A stretch of 58,715 bases of DNA from an uncultured Christensenella sp. Its GTDB lineage: Bacteria; Bacillota; Clostridia; Christensenellales; Pumilibacteraceae. The notes beneath the pieces were generated by a model, which was not told where the DNA came from, did no database searches, and worked only from the letters and a program-made list of their open reading frames with translations. The translations under genes and the position numbers were made by a program. Shown piece after piece: positions 47,891-56,500 of the stretch (positions within the stretch are counted from its first letter, which is position 1; the number at the start of each line of letters is the position of its first letter). The stretch covers positions 1-58,715 of the forward strand of contig CAJTLV010000009.1 in assembly GCA_910577435.1 (NCBI GenBank). Reading direction: 5' to 3'.

Positions 47891-48936
47891 CAAAGAACGA
47901 TTTGGATTACATAGTAAGAGTTTTAAAAGGATACAAGCCCGTAGGCGATCCGAATTGGTGGGAGATATCGGGGTTTTTGCAGTGTCATAAAATCGCGGGG
48001 ATGTTCTATACCAAAGCCGTCGCTTCTGGATTGGATTTGCCGTCAAGGATAGAATGTGTCTTACGGGATATCAAGGAACGGCAAAAACGTAAGGTGCGGG
48101 TCATGCGCAACGCCATAGCCGAACTGTCCGAAAAATTAAACGGCAAAAACGTCCCGCATGCGTTCTTGAAGGGCAGCGTGCTTTGTAACGTTCCTATAAT
48201 CGGCGATTATGTGTATGAGGACGGAGAGCGCGTATCCAACGACATAGACATCTTGGCGCGTCCCGAGGATCTAGACGGGATATCGACGGTATTAAGAGAA
48301 TCGGGCTATGAGCAGGGAGTATACGATCCAAATACGGGTACGGTCAAATCGTTTACGCGCGCGGAAATTCTCCGTCGACGTATGAATCGAGGCGAGGTCG
48401 CGCCGTTCGTAAAATGCACGGGCGATTCCGAGTTTCCGTTTACGGAGGCGGACATAAATTTTTCGCTCGGCAATACTCCGACCGACGGCGCGGGATTGCT
48501 GAAGGAGATGATACGTACATCGAAAATGTATAACGGCAAGATAGATATGCGTACTCTCACGCCGGAAATGTTTTTCTTACATTTGGTAATGCACCAATAC
48601 AAAGAAAGTGCGCTGTATTTTGCGACGAAGCGCGGCAAGGATCTGGACTTGTATAAGCTCGCGGATATCTATTACCTTTGCGTATCTGAAAACACGAATT
48701 TGCCGCATATAGCGTTGATTGCACGCGCTTTCGGTATAGAAGATCGTCTCGGCGCGGTGTTGCGGCAGGTGGGCGAGGTGTTTGAGGACGACGCAATCTT
48801 AAAGATCGCAAAGTCGTGCGGAGATGTTCAGCCGTACGTGTGCGATTACGAAAATAAAAAAGAGTACGCTTGGCAAAGCGGCATAAGAGATAGGATATGC
48901 GCGTTTGACGCAACGCCTTACTTGCGCGAGGTGTGA
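47887..48936 (+). CDS. Nucleotidyltransferase family protein (NTP_transf_5 type)
   Basis: 349 residues. The Pol-beta-like core shows KGS at 95-97 (HAFLKGSVLC) and the metal-binding DxD at D119/D121 (RVSNDIDILARPEDL), followed by a later acidic segment ADINFSL. Similar stand-alone nucleotidyltransferases occur in peptide and other natural-product clusters, where their substrates are mostly unknown. The helical C-terminal half (LHLVMHQYKESALYF) is typical for the group. It starts inside the stop of the kinase gene. Confidence 0.82.
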   Translation: MTKNDLDYIVRVLKGYKPVGDPNWWEISGFLQCHKIAGMFYTKAVASGLDLPSRIECVLRDIKERQKRKVRVMRNAIAELSEKLNGKNVPHAFLKGSVLCNVPIIGDYVYEDGERVSNDIDILARPEDLDGISTVLRESGYEQGVYDPNTGTVKSFTRAEILRRRMNRGEVAPFVKCTGDSEFPFTEADINFSLGNTPTDGAGLLKEMIRTSKMYNGKIDMRTLTPEMFFLHLVMHQYKESALYFATKRGKDLDLYKLADIYYLCVSENTNLPHIALIARAFGIEDRLGAVLRQVGEVFEDDAILKIAKSCGDVQPYVCDYENKKEYAWQSGIRDRICAFDATPYLREV

Positions 48937-48937
48937 C

Positions 48938-49771
48938 ATGATAACAAAAAAAGAATTGTCCGAAACGCTCGGGCTGTCGTGCGTCGAAAAATACTTTTTG
49001 GCTTGGCTCGATCGATCGTACGACGTGACGGCTTTGTACGGAAGCGCGTTCGCCGAGCTTGCGCGAGTGCTCGACGATTTTGCGAGCGGCGCGACTTATC
49101 AGTATTATTCGTATTTGCCGCGTCTGCAAGACGTAGCGGAGGAATACGGAATAGTGACGCACAAATATATCCCGTGCTCTATCGAAGCGGCGATCGAAAC
49201 GATACGCGAGACGCCCGACGAGGTACTTTGTCTTATGCGAGTAAATACCGCGTTTTTCACCGAGTTCAAGCGCTCGTCGTGGCGCGAGGATCATTATGTG
49301 TGCATTAACGGCGGAATGGAATGGATCAACGAGTATCCGCTTTCTACAGGCAAGTTTTCGGAATCGCGGTTTGCGGAAGTGTTCGACGGCGCGCTGTGTT
49401 TGTACTCTTCGGCGGATACGACGGCTAACGTCGAGGACATGCTTACATCTTCTTTTGTGGCGAAAAATTGCGAATCGGTGCGTTTCCCGTTCGCGCTTGA
49501 AAAGCTGGAATCCGCTATTGGGATATTACGCGTGACGCGTAAGCGCATGGAAAGGTTTTATCGCCTCAACGAAAAAGTTGCGCAAGCACTGAACGAGGAG
49601 ATCGCGCTGTTGGATAAAATGTATTTTGACGTTCGCTTGCGACAGATCAAAGATAAAAGAGGCGAGAAATCGGACAAGGCGGAAGCACGCGCCGATCTGT
49701 GCGAACGGTTAAAAACGGTTATCGCATTGGAAAAAAGAGCTGCGGAGATTTTGAAAAATGACCGAACATAA
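48938..49771 (+). CDS. BtrH-like cysteine acyltransferase homologue (divergent)
   Basis: 277 residues from ATG 48938, one base after the previous stop. Probable catalytic set of a papain/BtrH-like fold: C15 in LGLSCVEKYFLAWL, H119 in WREDHYVCINGG and an acidic residue in WINEYPL. The order and spacing match the clearer BtrH-like protein at 51461 (Cys near the start, P/E-V-hydrophobic strand, then D/E-HY). The C-terminal third is a charged helical region. BtrH moves an acyl group from an acyl carrier protein to an aminoglycoside amine. The adjacent carrier protein gene overlaps by 14 bases. Family call is by pattern only. Confidence 0.55.
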   Translation: MITKKELSETLGLSCVEKYFLAWLDRSYDVTALYGSAFAELARVLDDFASGATYQYYSYLPRLQDVAEEYGIVTHKYIPCSIEAAIETIRETPDEVLCLMRVNTAFFTEFKRSSWREDHYVCINGGMEWINEYPLSTGKFSESRFAEVFDGALCLYSSADTTANVEDMLTSSFVAKNCESVRFPFALEKLESAIGILRVTRKRMERFYRLNEKVAQALNEEIALLDKMYFDVRLRQIKDKRGEKSDKAEARADLCERLKTVIALEKRAAEILKNDRT

Positions 49772-49991
49772 ACTTACGGAAAAGATATCGAAAATAGCCG
49801 CCGAAGTTACTGGCGCTTCGTTGTCCGAAACGGAGCCGCTCAAAGAGAGCGGGCTGGACAGCCTGTCGTTGGTCGCGCTTATCGCCGAGATAGAAGAGCG
49901 ATTCGGGTTTGCATTTACGGATAGCGAATTAGATCCCGAACAATTGCAAACGCTCGCAGATCTCGTAGCCGTGACGGGGAAGCATATATGA
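49758..49991 (+). CDS. Acyl carrier protein 1
   Basis: 77 residues, four-helix carrier protein. The 4'-phosphopantetheine attachment site is S35 in GLDSLSLVALIAEIEERF. It holds an acyl group as a thioester for transfer. It overlaps the upstream BtrH-like gene by 14 bases and the ligase gene by 4, which implies equal dosage and a dedicated partnership. Not the fatty-acid-synthesis ACP: the context lacks fab genes. Confidence 0.9.
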   Translation: MTEHKLTEKISKIAAEVTGASLSETEPLKESGLDSLSLVALIAEIEERFGFAFTDSELDPEQLQTLADLVAVTGKHI

Positions 49992-51238
49992 CGCTGTGGG
50001 AGTATCTTAAAAATAAAATGCATCCTTTCGCGGATAGGGTAGCGTTTGTGCGTTCGCAGGTGACGTATGCAGATCTGTTGCGTTTGGAGCACGCGCCGTC
50101 GGGGCAAAGAAAACTGCGGCTGTGCGAGAGCGATACGCGCGAAAAGCACGCGCTCGACATTTTGCGTTGCATTGCCGAAGGCGACATTGCCGTGCCTATA
50201 ACGAGCGAATACGGCGAACAGCAATGCGAAGAAATACGATGGCTGATTCAAGAAAGCAGTGAAGATATTTCAGACTTGGCGTTTGTGATTTTTACGAGCG
50301 GCACTACGGGCAAGCCCAAGGGCGTTATGCTCACTCACGAGAATATATGCACTGCTTTGGAATACATATCGACATATTTCCGTTTGGAGTGCGCGAGGCG
50401 AATATGCATCGCCAGACCGCTCGTGCATATAGCTGTGCTTGTCGGCGAGCTATTGTACGCGCTTTGCAACGGGATGGCTATACACTTTTATGAAGAGGCT
50501 TTTATGCCGCGACGGCTCAAATCGTACTGCATTGCGAACGGCATAGAGGTTTTATGTGCTACGCCTACGCTTTATAGGCTGTTGGCGCGCGCCAATTCGG
50601 ACGGAAAGCTTTTGATTAAGATCGGAGCAATAAGCGGCGAACCGTTAAACGCGCAAGAGGCTCGGGAAATAACTTCGGCGTTTCCCGACACGGCGTTTTA
50701 TAACGTATACGGACTGACCGAGCACAGCCCAAGAGTGAGCGCTCTGTTGCCGTCGGAGTTCCGCAACCGTCCGTGCAGCGTTGGCAAACCCATAGGGAAC
50801 GTGCGGTTGCGCATATGGGACGGTGAGTTGCTCGTCAGTTCGCCATGCGTGATGAAAGGCTACTTTGCCGATGCGGACGCGACACGAAACAAGCTCCGAG
50901 GCGGTTGGCTACATACGGGCGACCGAGCGCATTTCGACGGGGACGGTTTTTTGTATATCGACGGGCGCATCGACGGCATGCTTATTCGCGGCGGTATAAA
51001 CGTGTATCCGGAAGAGATCGAAGCGGCGGCAAGCTCGATCGTGGGTGTGGACGAGTGTATAGTAAGCGGCGAAGTAAGCGATAGCGGCACGGCGATACTG
51101 CTACGCTATACGGGCGATATTTCGTCTAACGAACTGCGAAAAGCTTTGATGCGCAAATTGAATCCGCATGTACTGCCCGATAGGATCGAGCGAGTGCAAG
51201 GCATAGCGCATACGCCGAGCGGAAAGAAAGTGCGATAA
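49988..51238 (+). CDS. Adenylate-forming acyl-ACP ligase
   Basis: 416 residues, ANL superfamily. P-loop FTSGTTGKPKG at 102-112, A5-like YGLTEHSP, hinge and A7-A8 HTGDRAHFDGDGFLYIDGR with GGINVYPEEIE, and the catalytic C-terminal Lys in PSGKKVR (K414). It should activate a carboxylic acid with ATP and load it onto a carrier protein. It is shorter than typical acyl-CoA synthetases (about 500 residues) because the N-terminal subdomain before the P-loop is reduced to about 95 residues. Flanked on both sides by carrier-protein genes that overlap it. Confidence 0.92.
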   Translation: MTLWEYLKNKMHPFADRVAFVRSQVTYADLLRLEHAPSGQRKLRLCESDTREKHALDILRCIAEGDIAVPITSEYGEQQCEEIRWLIQESSEDISDLAFVIFTSGTTGKPKGVMLTHENICTALEYISTYFRLECARRICIARPLVHIAVLVGELLYALCNGMAIHFYEEAFMPRRLKSYCIANGIEVLCATPTLYRLLARANSDGKLLIKIGAISGEPLNAQEAREITSAFPDTAFYNVYGLTEHSPRVSALLPSEFRNRPCSVGKPIGNVRLRIWDGELLVSSPCVMKGYFADADATRNKLRGGWLHTGDRAHFDGDGFLYIDGRIDGMLIRGGINVYPEEIEAAASSIVGVDECIVSGEVSDSGTAILLRYTGDISSNELRKALMRKLNPHVLPDRIERVQGIAHTPSGKKVR

Positions 51239-51474
51239 TGAAAGAAAAGGTATGGGAAATATTGCAAAACGCCTGCGCCTTGCGCGAGGATATTTCGGAA
51301 ACGAGCGAACTTAAAATGCTAAGCTTGGACAGCTTGTCATTTGTGAGCGCGGTCGTAGAACTCGAGGAAGTGTTTGGGATATCTTTCGATATAGACGAAT
51401 CGGGCTTGTTTGCTTGGAAGACCGCAGGCGACGTTCTCGATGCAGTAAAGGAGAAAATAAATGCGAAAATTTAA
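51238..51474 (+). CDS. Acyl carrier protein 2
   Basis: 78 residues. Attachment serine S32 in LSLDSLSFVSAVVELEEVF. The same fold as carrier 1 but clearly different in sequence, so not a recent duplicate; the two may carry different acyl groups or serve the two transferases. It shares one base with the ligase stop and overlaps the BtrH-like gene by 14 bases. Confidence 0.9.
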   Translation: MKEKVWEILQNACALREDISETSELKMLSLDSLSFVSAVVELEEVFGISFDIDESGLFAWKTAGDVLDAVKEKINAKI

Positions 51475-52402
51475 GATAGAAGGAGTAAAACCGTTTAAAA
51501 GATTCCTCTTTCGTACTTGCTATTACCATCAGCTTATATCGGCGTTGTCGTGCTTTGATATCGATGCGGAATACATTCTTGTTAACGCGTTTACGTTTAT
51601 ACGAGATAATTTCGAATATGAAGATAAAGACATTTACCCCGAAAAAGAACTGTTGGAAAAGCTCGGTTGTAAGATAGTCAAATGCAGGATCGACAGACGG
51701 AAACTGTGCAAAAACATAGCGGCGGGACATCCCGTTATCGTCGGTGTCGATTGTTATTATTTGGAGAGTCGGGCGGATACATATAAGTATCGACACGACC
51801 CGCATTATATATTGGCTTACGGATATGACTTAGATAAGGATGAGGTAAATGTCGTAGATCACGATTATGTCAACGATTGGGCGTACAAAGAGAAAACCAT
51901 ATCTCTCGGTAACTTATTATTAAGCGACAAGATGTTTTCTCGCGGCGTAAACAATAAACGTCATACTTGTCGCATTATAGAGAAAAGAGGCTTGCCCGTC
52001 ATAACGGATATACGGCAAATATGGCAAAATATTTCAAAAAGCGAGATCGTAGCGAGCCGAGAGGCATCGAAAAATAATTTGGCAAAACTGCGAAAGATGT
52101 TTTACGACGATACGGAAGCATTGAAAAACAATATTAAAAAGATTCACGAGTATTGGACGTCAGTAAATAGGTTTTACAAAACGCTGGCTGCTCTCGATAT
52201 GTTCGAGAGTGAGGAATATTCGGCGATAATACATAAATTGACTGCGGCATGCGACGTATTACAGTCGGCGATTTGGAAAACGAACGCGAAAAAAATATAT
52301 ACTTTTACGCCCGAACAAACGGAAAAGATAGGGCATAAACTGTCGGAAATAGACGAGTATGAAGAGAAAATTTATTCAATCATATGCAGAGGTGAATTGT
52401 GA
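51461..52402 (+). CDS. BtrH-type cysteine acyltransferase
   Basis: 313 residues. BtrH N-terminal domain: C20 in FRTCYYHQLISALSCF, strand PVIVGVDCYYL, the long YKYRHDPHYILAYGYD with H115, and an Asp in VNVVDHDY complete a Cys-His-Asp triad. The C-terminal 140 residues are helical. The reference protein, BtrH of butirosin synthesis, transfers an aminoacyl chain from a carrier protein to an amine; a peptidase-like reaction is also possible from the fold. Immediate overlap with carrier 2 supports the acyl-transfer role. Confidence 0.8.
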   Translation: MRKFKIEGVKPFKRFLFRTCYYHQLISALSCFDIDAEYILVNAFTFIRDNFEYEDKDIYPEKELLEKLGCKIVKCRIDRRKLCKNIAAGHPVIVGVDCYYLESRADTYKYRHDPHYILAYGYDLDKDEVNVVDHDYVNDWAYKEKTISLGNLLLSDKMFSRGVNNKRHTCRIIEKRGLPVITDIRQIWQNISKSEIVASREASKNNLAKLRKMFYDDTEALKNNIKKIHEYWTSVNRFYKTLAALDMFESEEYSAIIHKLTAACDVLQSAIWKTNAKKIYTFTPEQTEKIGHKLSEIDEYEEKIYSIICRGEL

Positions 52403-52977
52403 GCAAGCAATATAAGATAGATTTGAGCGATTACTTCAATCACCGATTGGTGTCGGATAAAAAACCGCGCGTAAACGATAACATCGGTTTAGACGGGATA
52501 TATATAGCCGAAAACGATTTGAGGTTATCTCCGCAGGACGAGTCTGACGATATAGAGTTCGGCTTTAAATTCGGCGCGGCAGATAATGTGATGTGCGAAG
52601 GGCAGCATTTGCCGATCGCGTTGTGCGCGGATAAACTGCATATCTTGGGTTTTGCGTATTGGGGCAATACAAAAGATGTATTCGATGCGGTGTACGATGA
52701 CGGAAGCGTAGATGAATTAGCTATTTCTTTCGTGGATTGGTCGCGTCCTGCCGTGCCTTGTTGGCTGGATACGGAAAAGCCCGAGAACATAAGCACGTAT
52801 TGTAAAATGCTGACATCGGGTAATGAGGAACATATAGCGCATTTCCATCATAGCATAACGGCGCTGAATGCAAATAAAACGCTTAAAGAGCTGGTATTGC
52901 CGGATAATTTTTGGCTTCACATAATTGCGTTGACTTTGGAAAATACAAGTATTTCGCAGAACGGGGAGAAAGCTTGA
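52399..52977 (+). CDS. Beta-sandwich protein of unknown function
   Basis: 192 residues from GTG, overlapping the previous stop by four bases. Strand-rich, with GFKFGAADNVMCEGQHLPIAL, LHILGFAYWGNT, and AVYDDGSVDELAISFVDWSRPA. The pattern GQ-xI-L / L-x-LG-A-G / Y-DGS / DW is seen in beta-sandwich modules attached to some glycoside hydrolases, so carbohydrate binding is possible. No signal peptide, no catalytic motif that I can point to. It may shape or bind the operon's product. Confidence 0.6.
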   Translation: MSKQYKIDLSDYFNHRLVSDKKPRVNDNIGLDGIYIAENDLRLSPQDESDDIEFGFKFGAADNVMCEGQHLPIALCADKLHILGFAYWGNTKDVFDAVYDDGSVDELAISFVDWSRPAVPCWLDTEKPENISTYCKMLTSGNEEHIAHFHHSITALNANKTLKELVLPDNFWLHIIALTLENTSISQNGEKA

Positions 52978-53480
52978 TGTCGGATATCATAAAAAAACGC
53001 CGTTCGGTGCGCAAGTTTACGGTTGATCCTGTAGAAACCGATAATATAAAAAAGCTTTTGCAAGCCGGAACGCTTGCGCCGAGCGGCAAAAACGGTCAGC
53101 CGTGGCGGTTCGCAATAGTTCAACAGGATAAAGCATTACTGCGTAAAGTTGCGGCGTGCACGGTATACGAAGACTTTGTTTGTCGCGCAGACTGCCTTGT
53201 TTGCGTGTTTATGGACAAGCTCGATAGCTACCACTACATAAAAGACTGTCAGGCGATCGGCGCGTGCATACAAAACATGCTGTTAAAAGCTACCGAGCTG
53301 GAATTGGGTGCGTGTTGGATAGGCGAGGTATTAAACCGCGACGCGCAGGTCAAACGCTTGCTCGGTATAGATAATCGGTACGACCTTATGGCGGTCGTTG
53401 CCGTAGGACAAAAAAGCGGCGAGAAAGAATGCGCGCCGTCGCGCAAGCAGTTGCAAGATCTTATATTGTCGTACAAGTAA
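52977..53480 (+). CDS. Nitroreductase family flavoprotein
   Basis: 167 residues. FMN-binding start IIKKRRSVRKF, then LAPSGKNGQPWRF and LGACWIGEVLNR, all standard for the NfsB/FMN-reductase-like fold. Family members reduce nitro groups or quinones, and in natural-product clusters they oxidise or desaturate intermediates (as McbC-type dehydrogenases do, though this is a short version). It shares one base with the previous gene (TGATG). As the last small gene before the RHS gene it probably tailors the operon's product. Confidence 0.9.
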   Translation: MSDIIKKRRSVRKFTVDPVETDNIKKLLQAGTLAPSGKNGQPWRFAIVQQDKALLRKVAACTVYEDFVCRADCLVCVFMDKLDSYHYIKDCQAIGACIQNMLLKATELELGACWIGEVLNRDAQVKRLLGIDNRYDLMAVVAVGQKSGEKECAPSRKQLQDLILSYK

Positions 53481-53536
53481 TTTTCACTTATAAATACGAT
53501 CCATTTACAATAAAAAACCTCATAAGGAGCAAAAAT

Positions 53537-56500
53537 ATGGGAACCATTAAAATGAAAGATAAGAATGCCGAAACCGTCGAGAACTCGGCGCCCGAGCTTA
53601 TAGAAAAAGCTCAAGAACTCGCGGTAGCGGACGAATCGACGGTGCGTCAAACGGTTATGCAAGACGATCCCGCAGTGCGGTACGAGGACGAAGCGCAAAC
53701 GGACGAGCAGTCGCGGCTATACTATCTCAATAACGGCACGGCAAAAAGCGTCATAAGCGCGGAGCCGACCAACTACTTCGACGAGGACGCGCAGGCGTGG
53801 AAGCGCATCGACAACACGCTCGAAGATCGCGGCGATGCGTTCGTGACCAAAGCTGGCGCGTGTGTGACCGAAATATCCAAAGCGGATGTAAACAAATCGG
53901 TCAGGATGAGCAAAAAAGACAAAGAAGTGTCTTGGGTCTTTCTCGGGAAAAAGCCTACCGTAGAGAAATGCGCTCTTTCGGTCGACGCGGAACATACGGA
54001 AACGTCGGCGACGTTGCGGATAGAAAACCGTGCGGAAAAAGCGTCGAGCCGCGCCGTGTACGAGAACGCAGAAGCCGAGACGGATATAGAATACTGCTTA
54101 CAGGGCAACGGGCTTAAAGAGAACATTATAGTCAAGGAAAAGAGCGACGAATACAGATATTTATTCGCGCTAAACACCAAAGGGCTTAAAATGCGGCTTT
54201 CGGAAGACAATACGCGCATAGAACTGTATTCGGACGAAAAGACGGAGTTTGCTATCCCCGCGCCGTATATGTACGACGCGAACGGCGTAACGAGCGACGA
54301 GGTATATTATGAGCTCGAGCCGTCGGATGACGGGAATTACGCTTTCGCCGTCGTTGCGGATGGAGAATGGATCAATGCGGGCGATAGAGCGTTTCCCGTC
54401 ACCATAGATCCGCAGATAGTTACTGACGGTATAAACGCAATAATAAAACAAACACAATACAGAAATATATATTCAAGTTCAAGCTCGGGCATTTCATATT
54501 CTTCATGGTATAATGTGTCTTATCAAGATATTCAAGCATATAGAACAAGCTCCGCAGAATACAAGACTATACTTACCGTGAATAAAAGTTCGCTCAACAT
54601 TCTCAAAAATCGGGTAACGAGCGTTAAACTCAAATTGACGCCTACAAACACGAATAGAGGCGCGCTGCTGATAAACGGAAACTATAAGTATTTCAATACG
54701 TCGGATTCGGAGTTTGTGCTCGATATAACGTCGGATTTCTTAACCAATTCGAATAGTTTTACTATTACGATCGAAGCATATAATATGTACGACGATTTCA
54801 GATTTTCCATGACGACAAATCCGCCTATACTCGAAGTGGAGTATCTTACCAATGACAAAATAAAACCGTGCACGCGCGAAATAGAATTGTGTGATAACGC
54901 GGTCGGCATCCTCGATATCCCGACCGGCGAATTTGCGACGGAGATAGCAACGGTAGACGGCGCGGGGCTTACTTTACCGTACGGCGTTACTCACATATTC
55001 AAGAGAAGCGGCGACGATTTCGGCTGCGGCAAAAACATACGGCTCAATTTGCACGAAAAGCTGGAAAAAACGGATACCGGCGCGCTTAACTCCAATTATG
55101 TATATACGGATAAATACGGTAACAAGCACGGGCTTATAGAGAATTTTTATCGTGTGGACGATAATAACAATAAAGTGTCTGTAAATAAATCGAGCGTAAC
55201 CGTAGATCCCGACGGGTTTTTGCACGACTCCGACGGTAACGAGGTTTTCAAGGAAGAGCTTTCAGATATGGGCTTGAAGGTCGTTACCAAATACGACGGC
55301 ATAAACGGCGCGGACCTATTCGAGCAAAGACAGGACGAGATAAAGCAGCTCGAAGAGCGAATATTCTCGTATGAGAATTTCTTGCGCGAATATGTAGTAG
55401 TAGACAGCGCTACGGGCAACACGGTAGTGCGTAACGACATAGAAATTTCTCTCGAAAAATTGGATAATGCATCGTATATCAAATTTGTCGAGGCTCTCGG
55501 CTATGACCGAAAAAGCGGAATAATTAGTAATAACAATTATATACCGTTAACCAAGAGCGAACAATTGCAATACGCAAATTTGCTTATGCAAGAGAGTGAG
55601 CTTTCAAAGAATCTCGATTGCACAATGATCATTCCGTCGTTTACGACTTGCGAAAAGCAAATGATCTCGTTGCGTTCCGCTTTTTACGAGTTGAACGCGA
55701 TGTTGACAGAGTATGTACGGCACTCCAATAGCGGATATAAGGATCAATTATTAGCCCTCATGAGTAATAATAATCGGAATTTAGTTAACGATTATGTGAG
55801 CAAAGTGTTTGAGGACAGTACTGTATATATAGGGAATGGATTGCCGAGCGGGGCTTCGGAAGACCAAAAAAACCGTCAGCCGAAAATGACCGGGAAAGAG
55901 ATAAAGGAGCAGTTCAGACAATGGCATCTGTATGCGTTGCAGCTCGACGAACAGGAAAACGATCTTAATGTAAAGATCGCCGCGATACAAGAACAAAAGG
56001 AATTAATGCGTGCGCACAAGGAAACGACGATCAAGCAAATTGTGCAATATTATAAAGAGTATGTAAACAGTATGGCAGAACTCGCATTGCGAAAAAAGTC
56101 AATGCCTGTCAATTATATTACGAACGGTGAAATAATAAAAGGCTTTAATGAAAACGGCGATCTTGTCATTATCTATGACCGTTACGAAAATACGGTAGCG
56201 ATAGAACGGGATAATAAAAATCGCATCTGCCGCGTCTATGACTATAAAGAAAATGCCATCGTGTTCAAGTATAATACGAAAGGTCGGCTTACGTCTATTA
56301 CCGACGCGCGCGGCAAAACAACTAAGTTCGGGTATGACGGCGAAAATCTCAAATCTGTTAAATATGCGGACGGAAAAACATTAACGCTCGTATGCGACGA
56401 TTTACTGCGTTCCGTAGAAAGCTCGGAACAAGTGCGTGCGGAAATAAGCTATAAAGGCAAGGGAACAAGCCTTGAAAATGTAACTTATAAGAGCTTGGTA

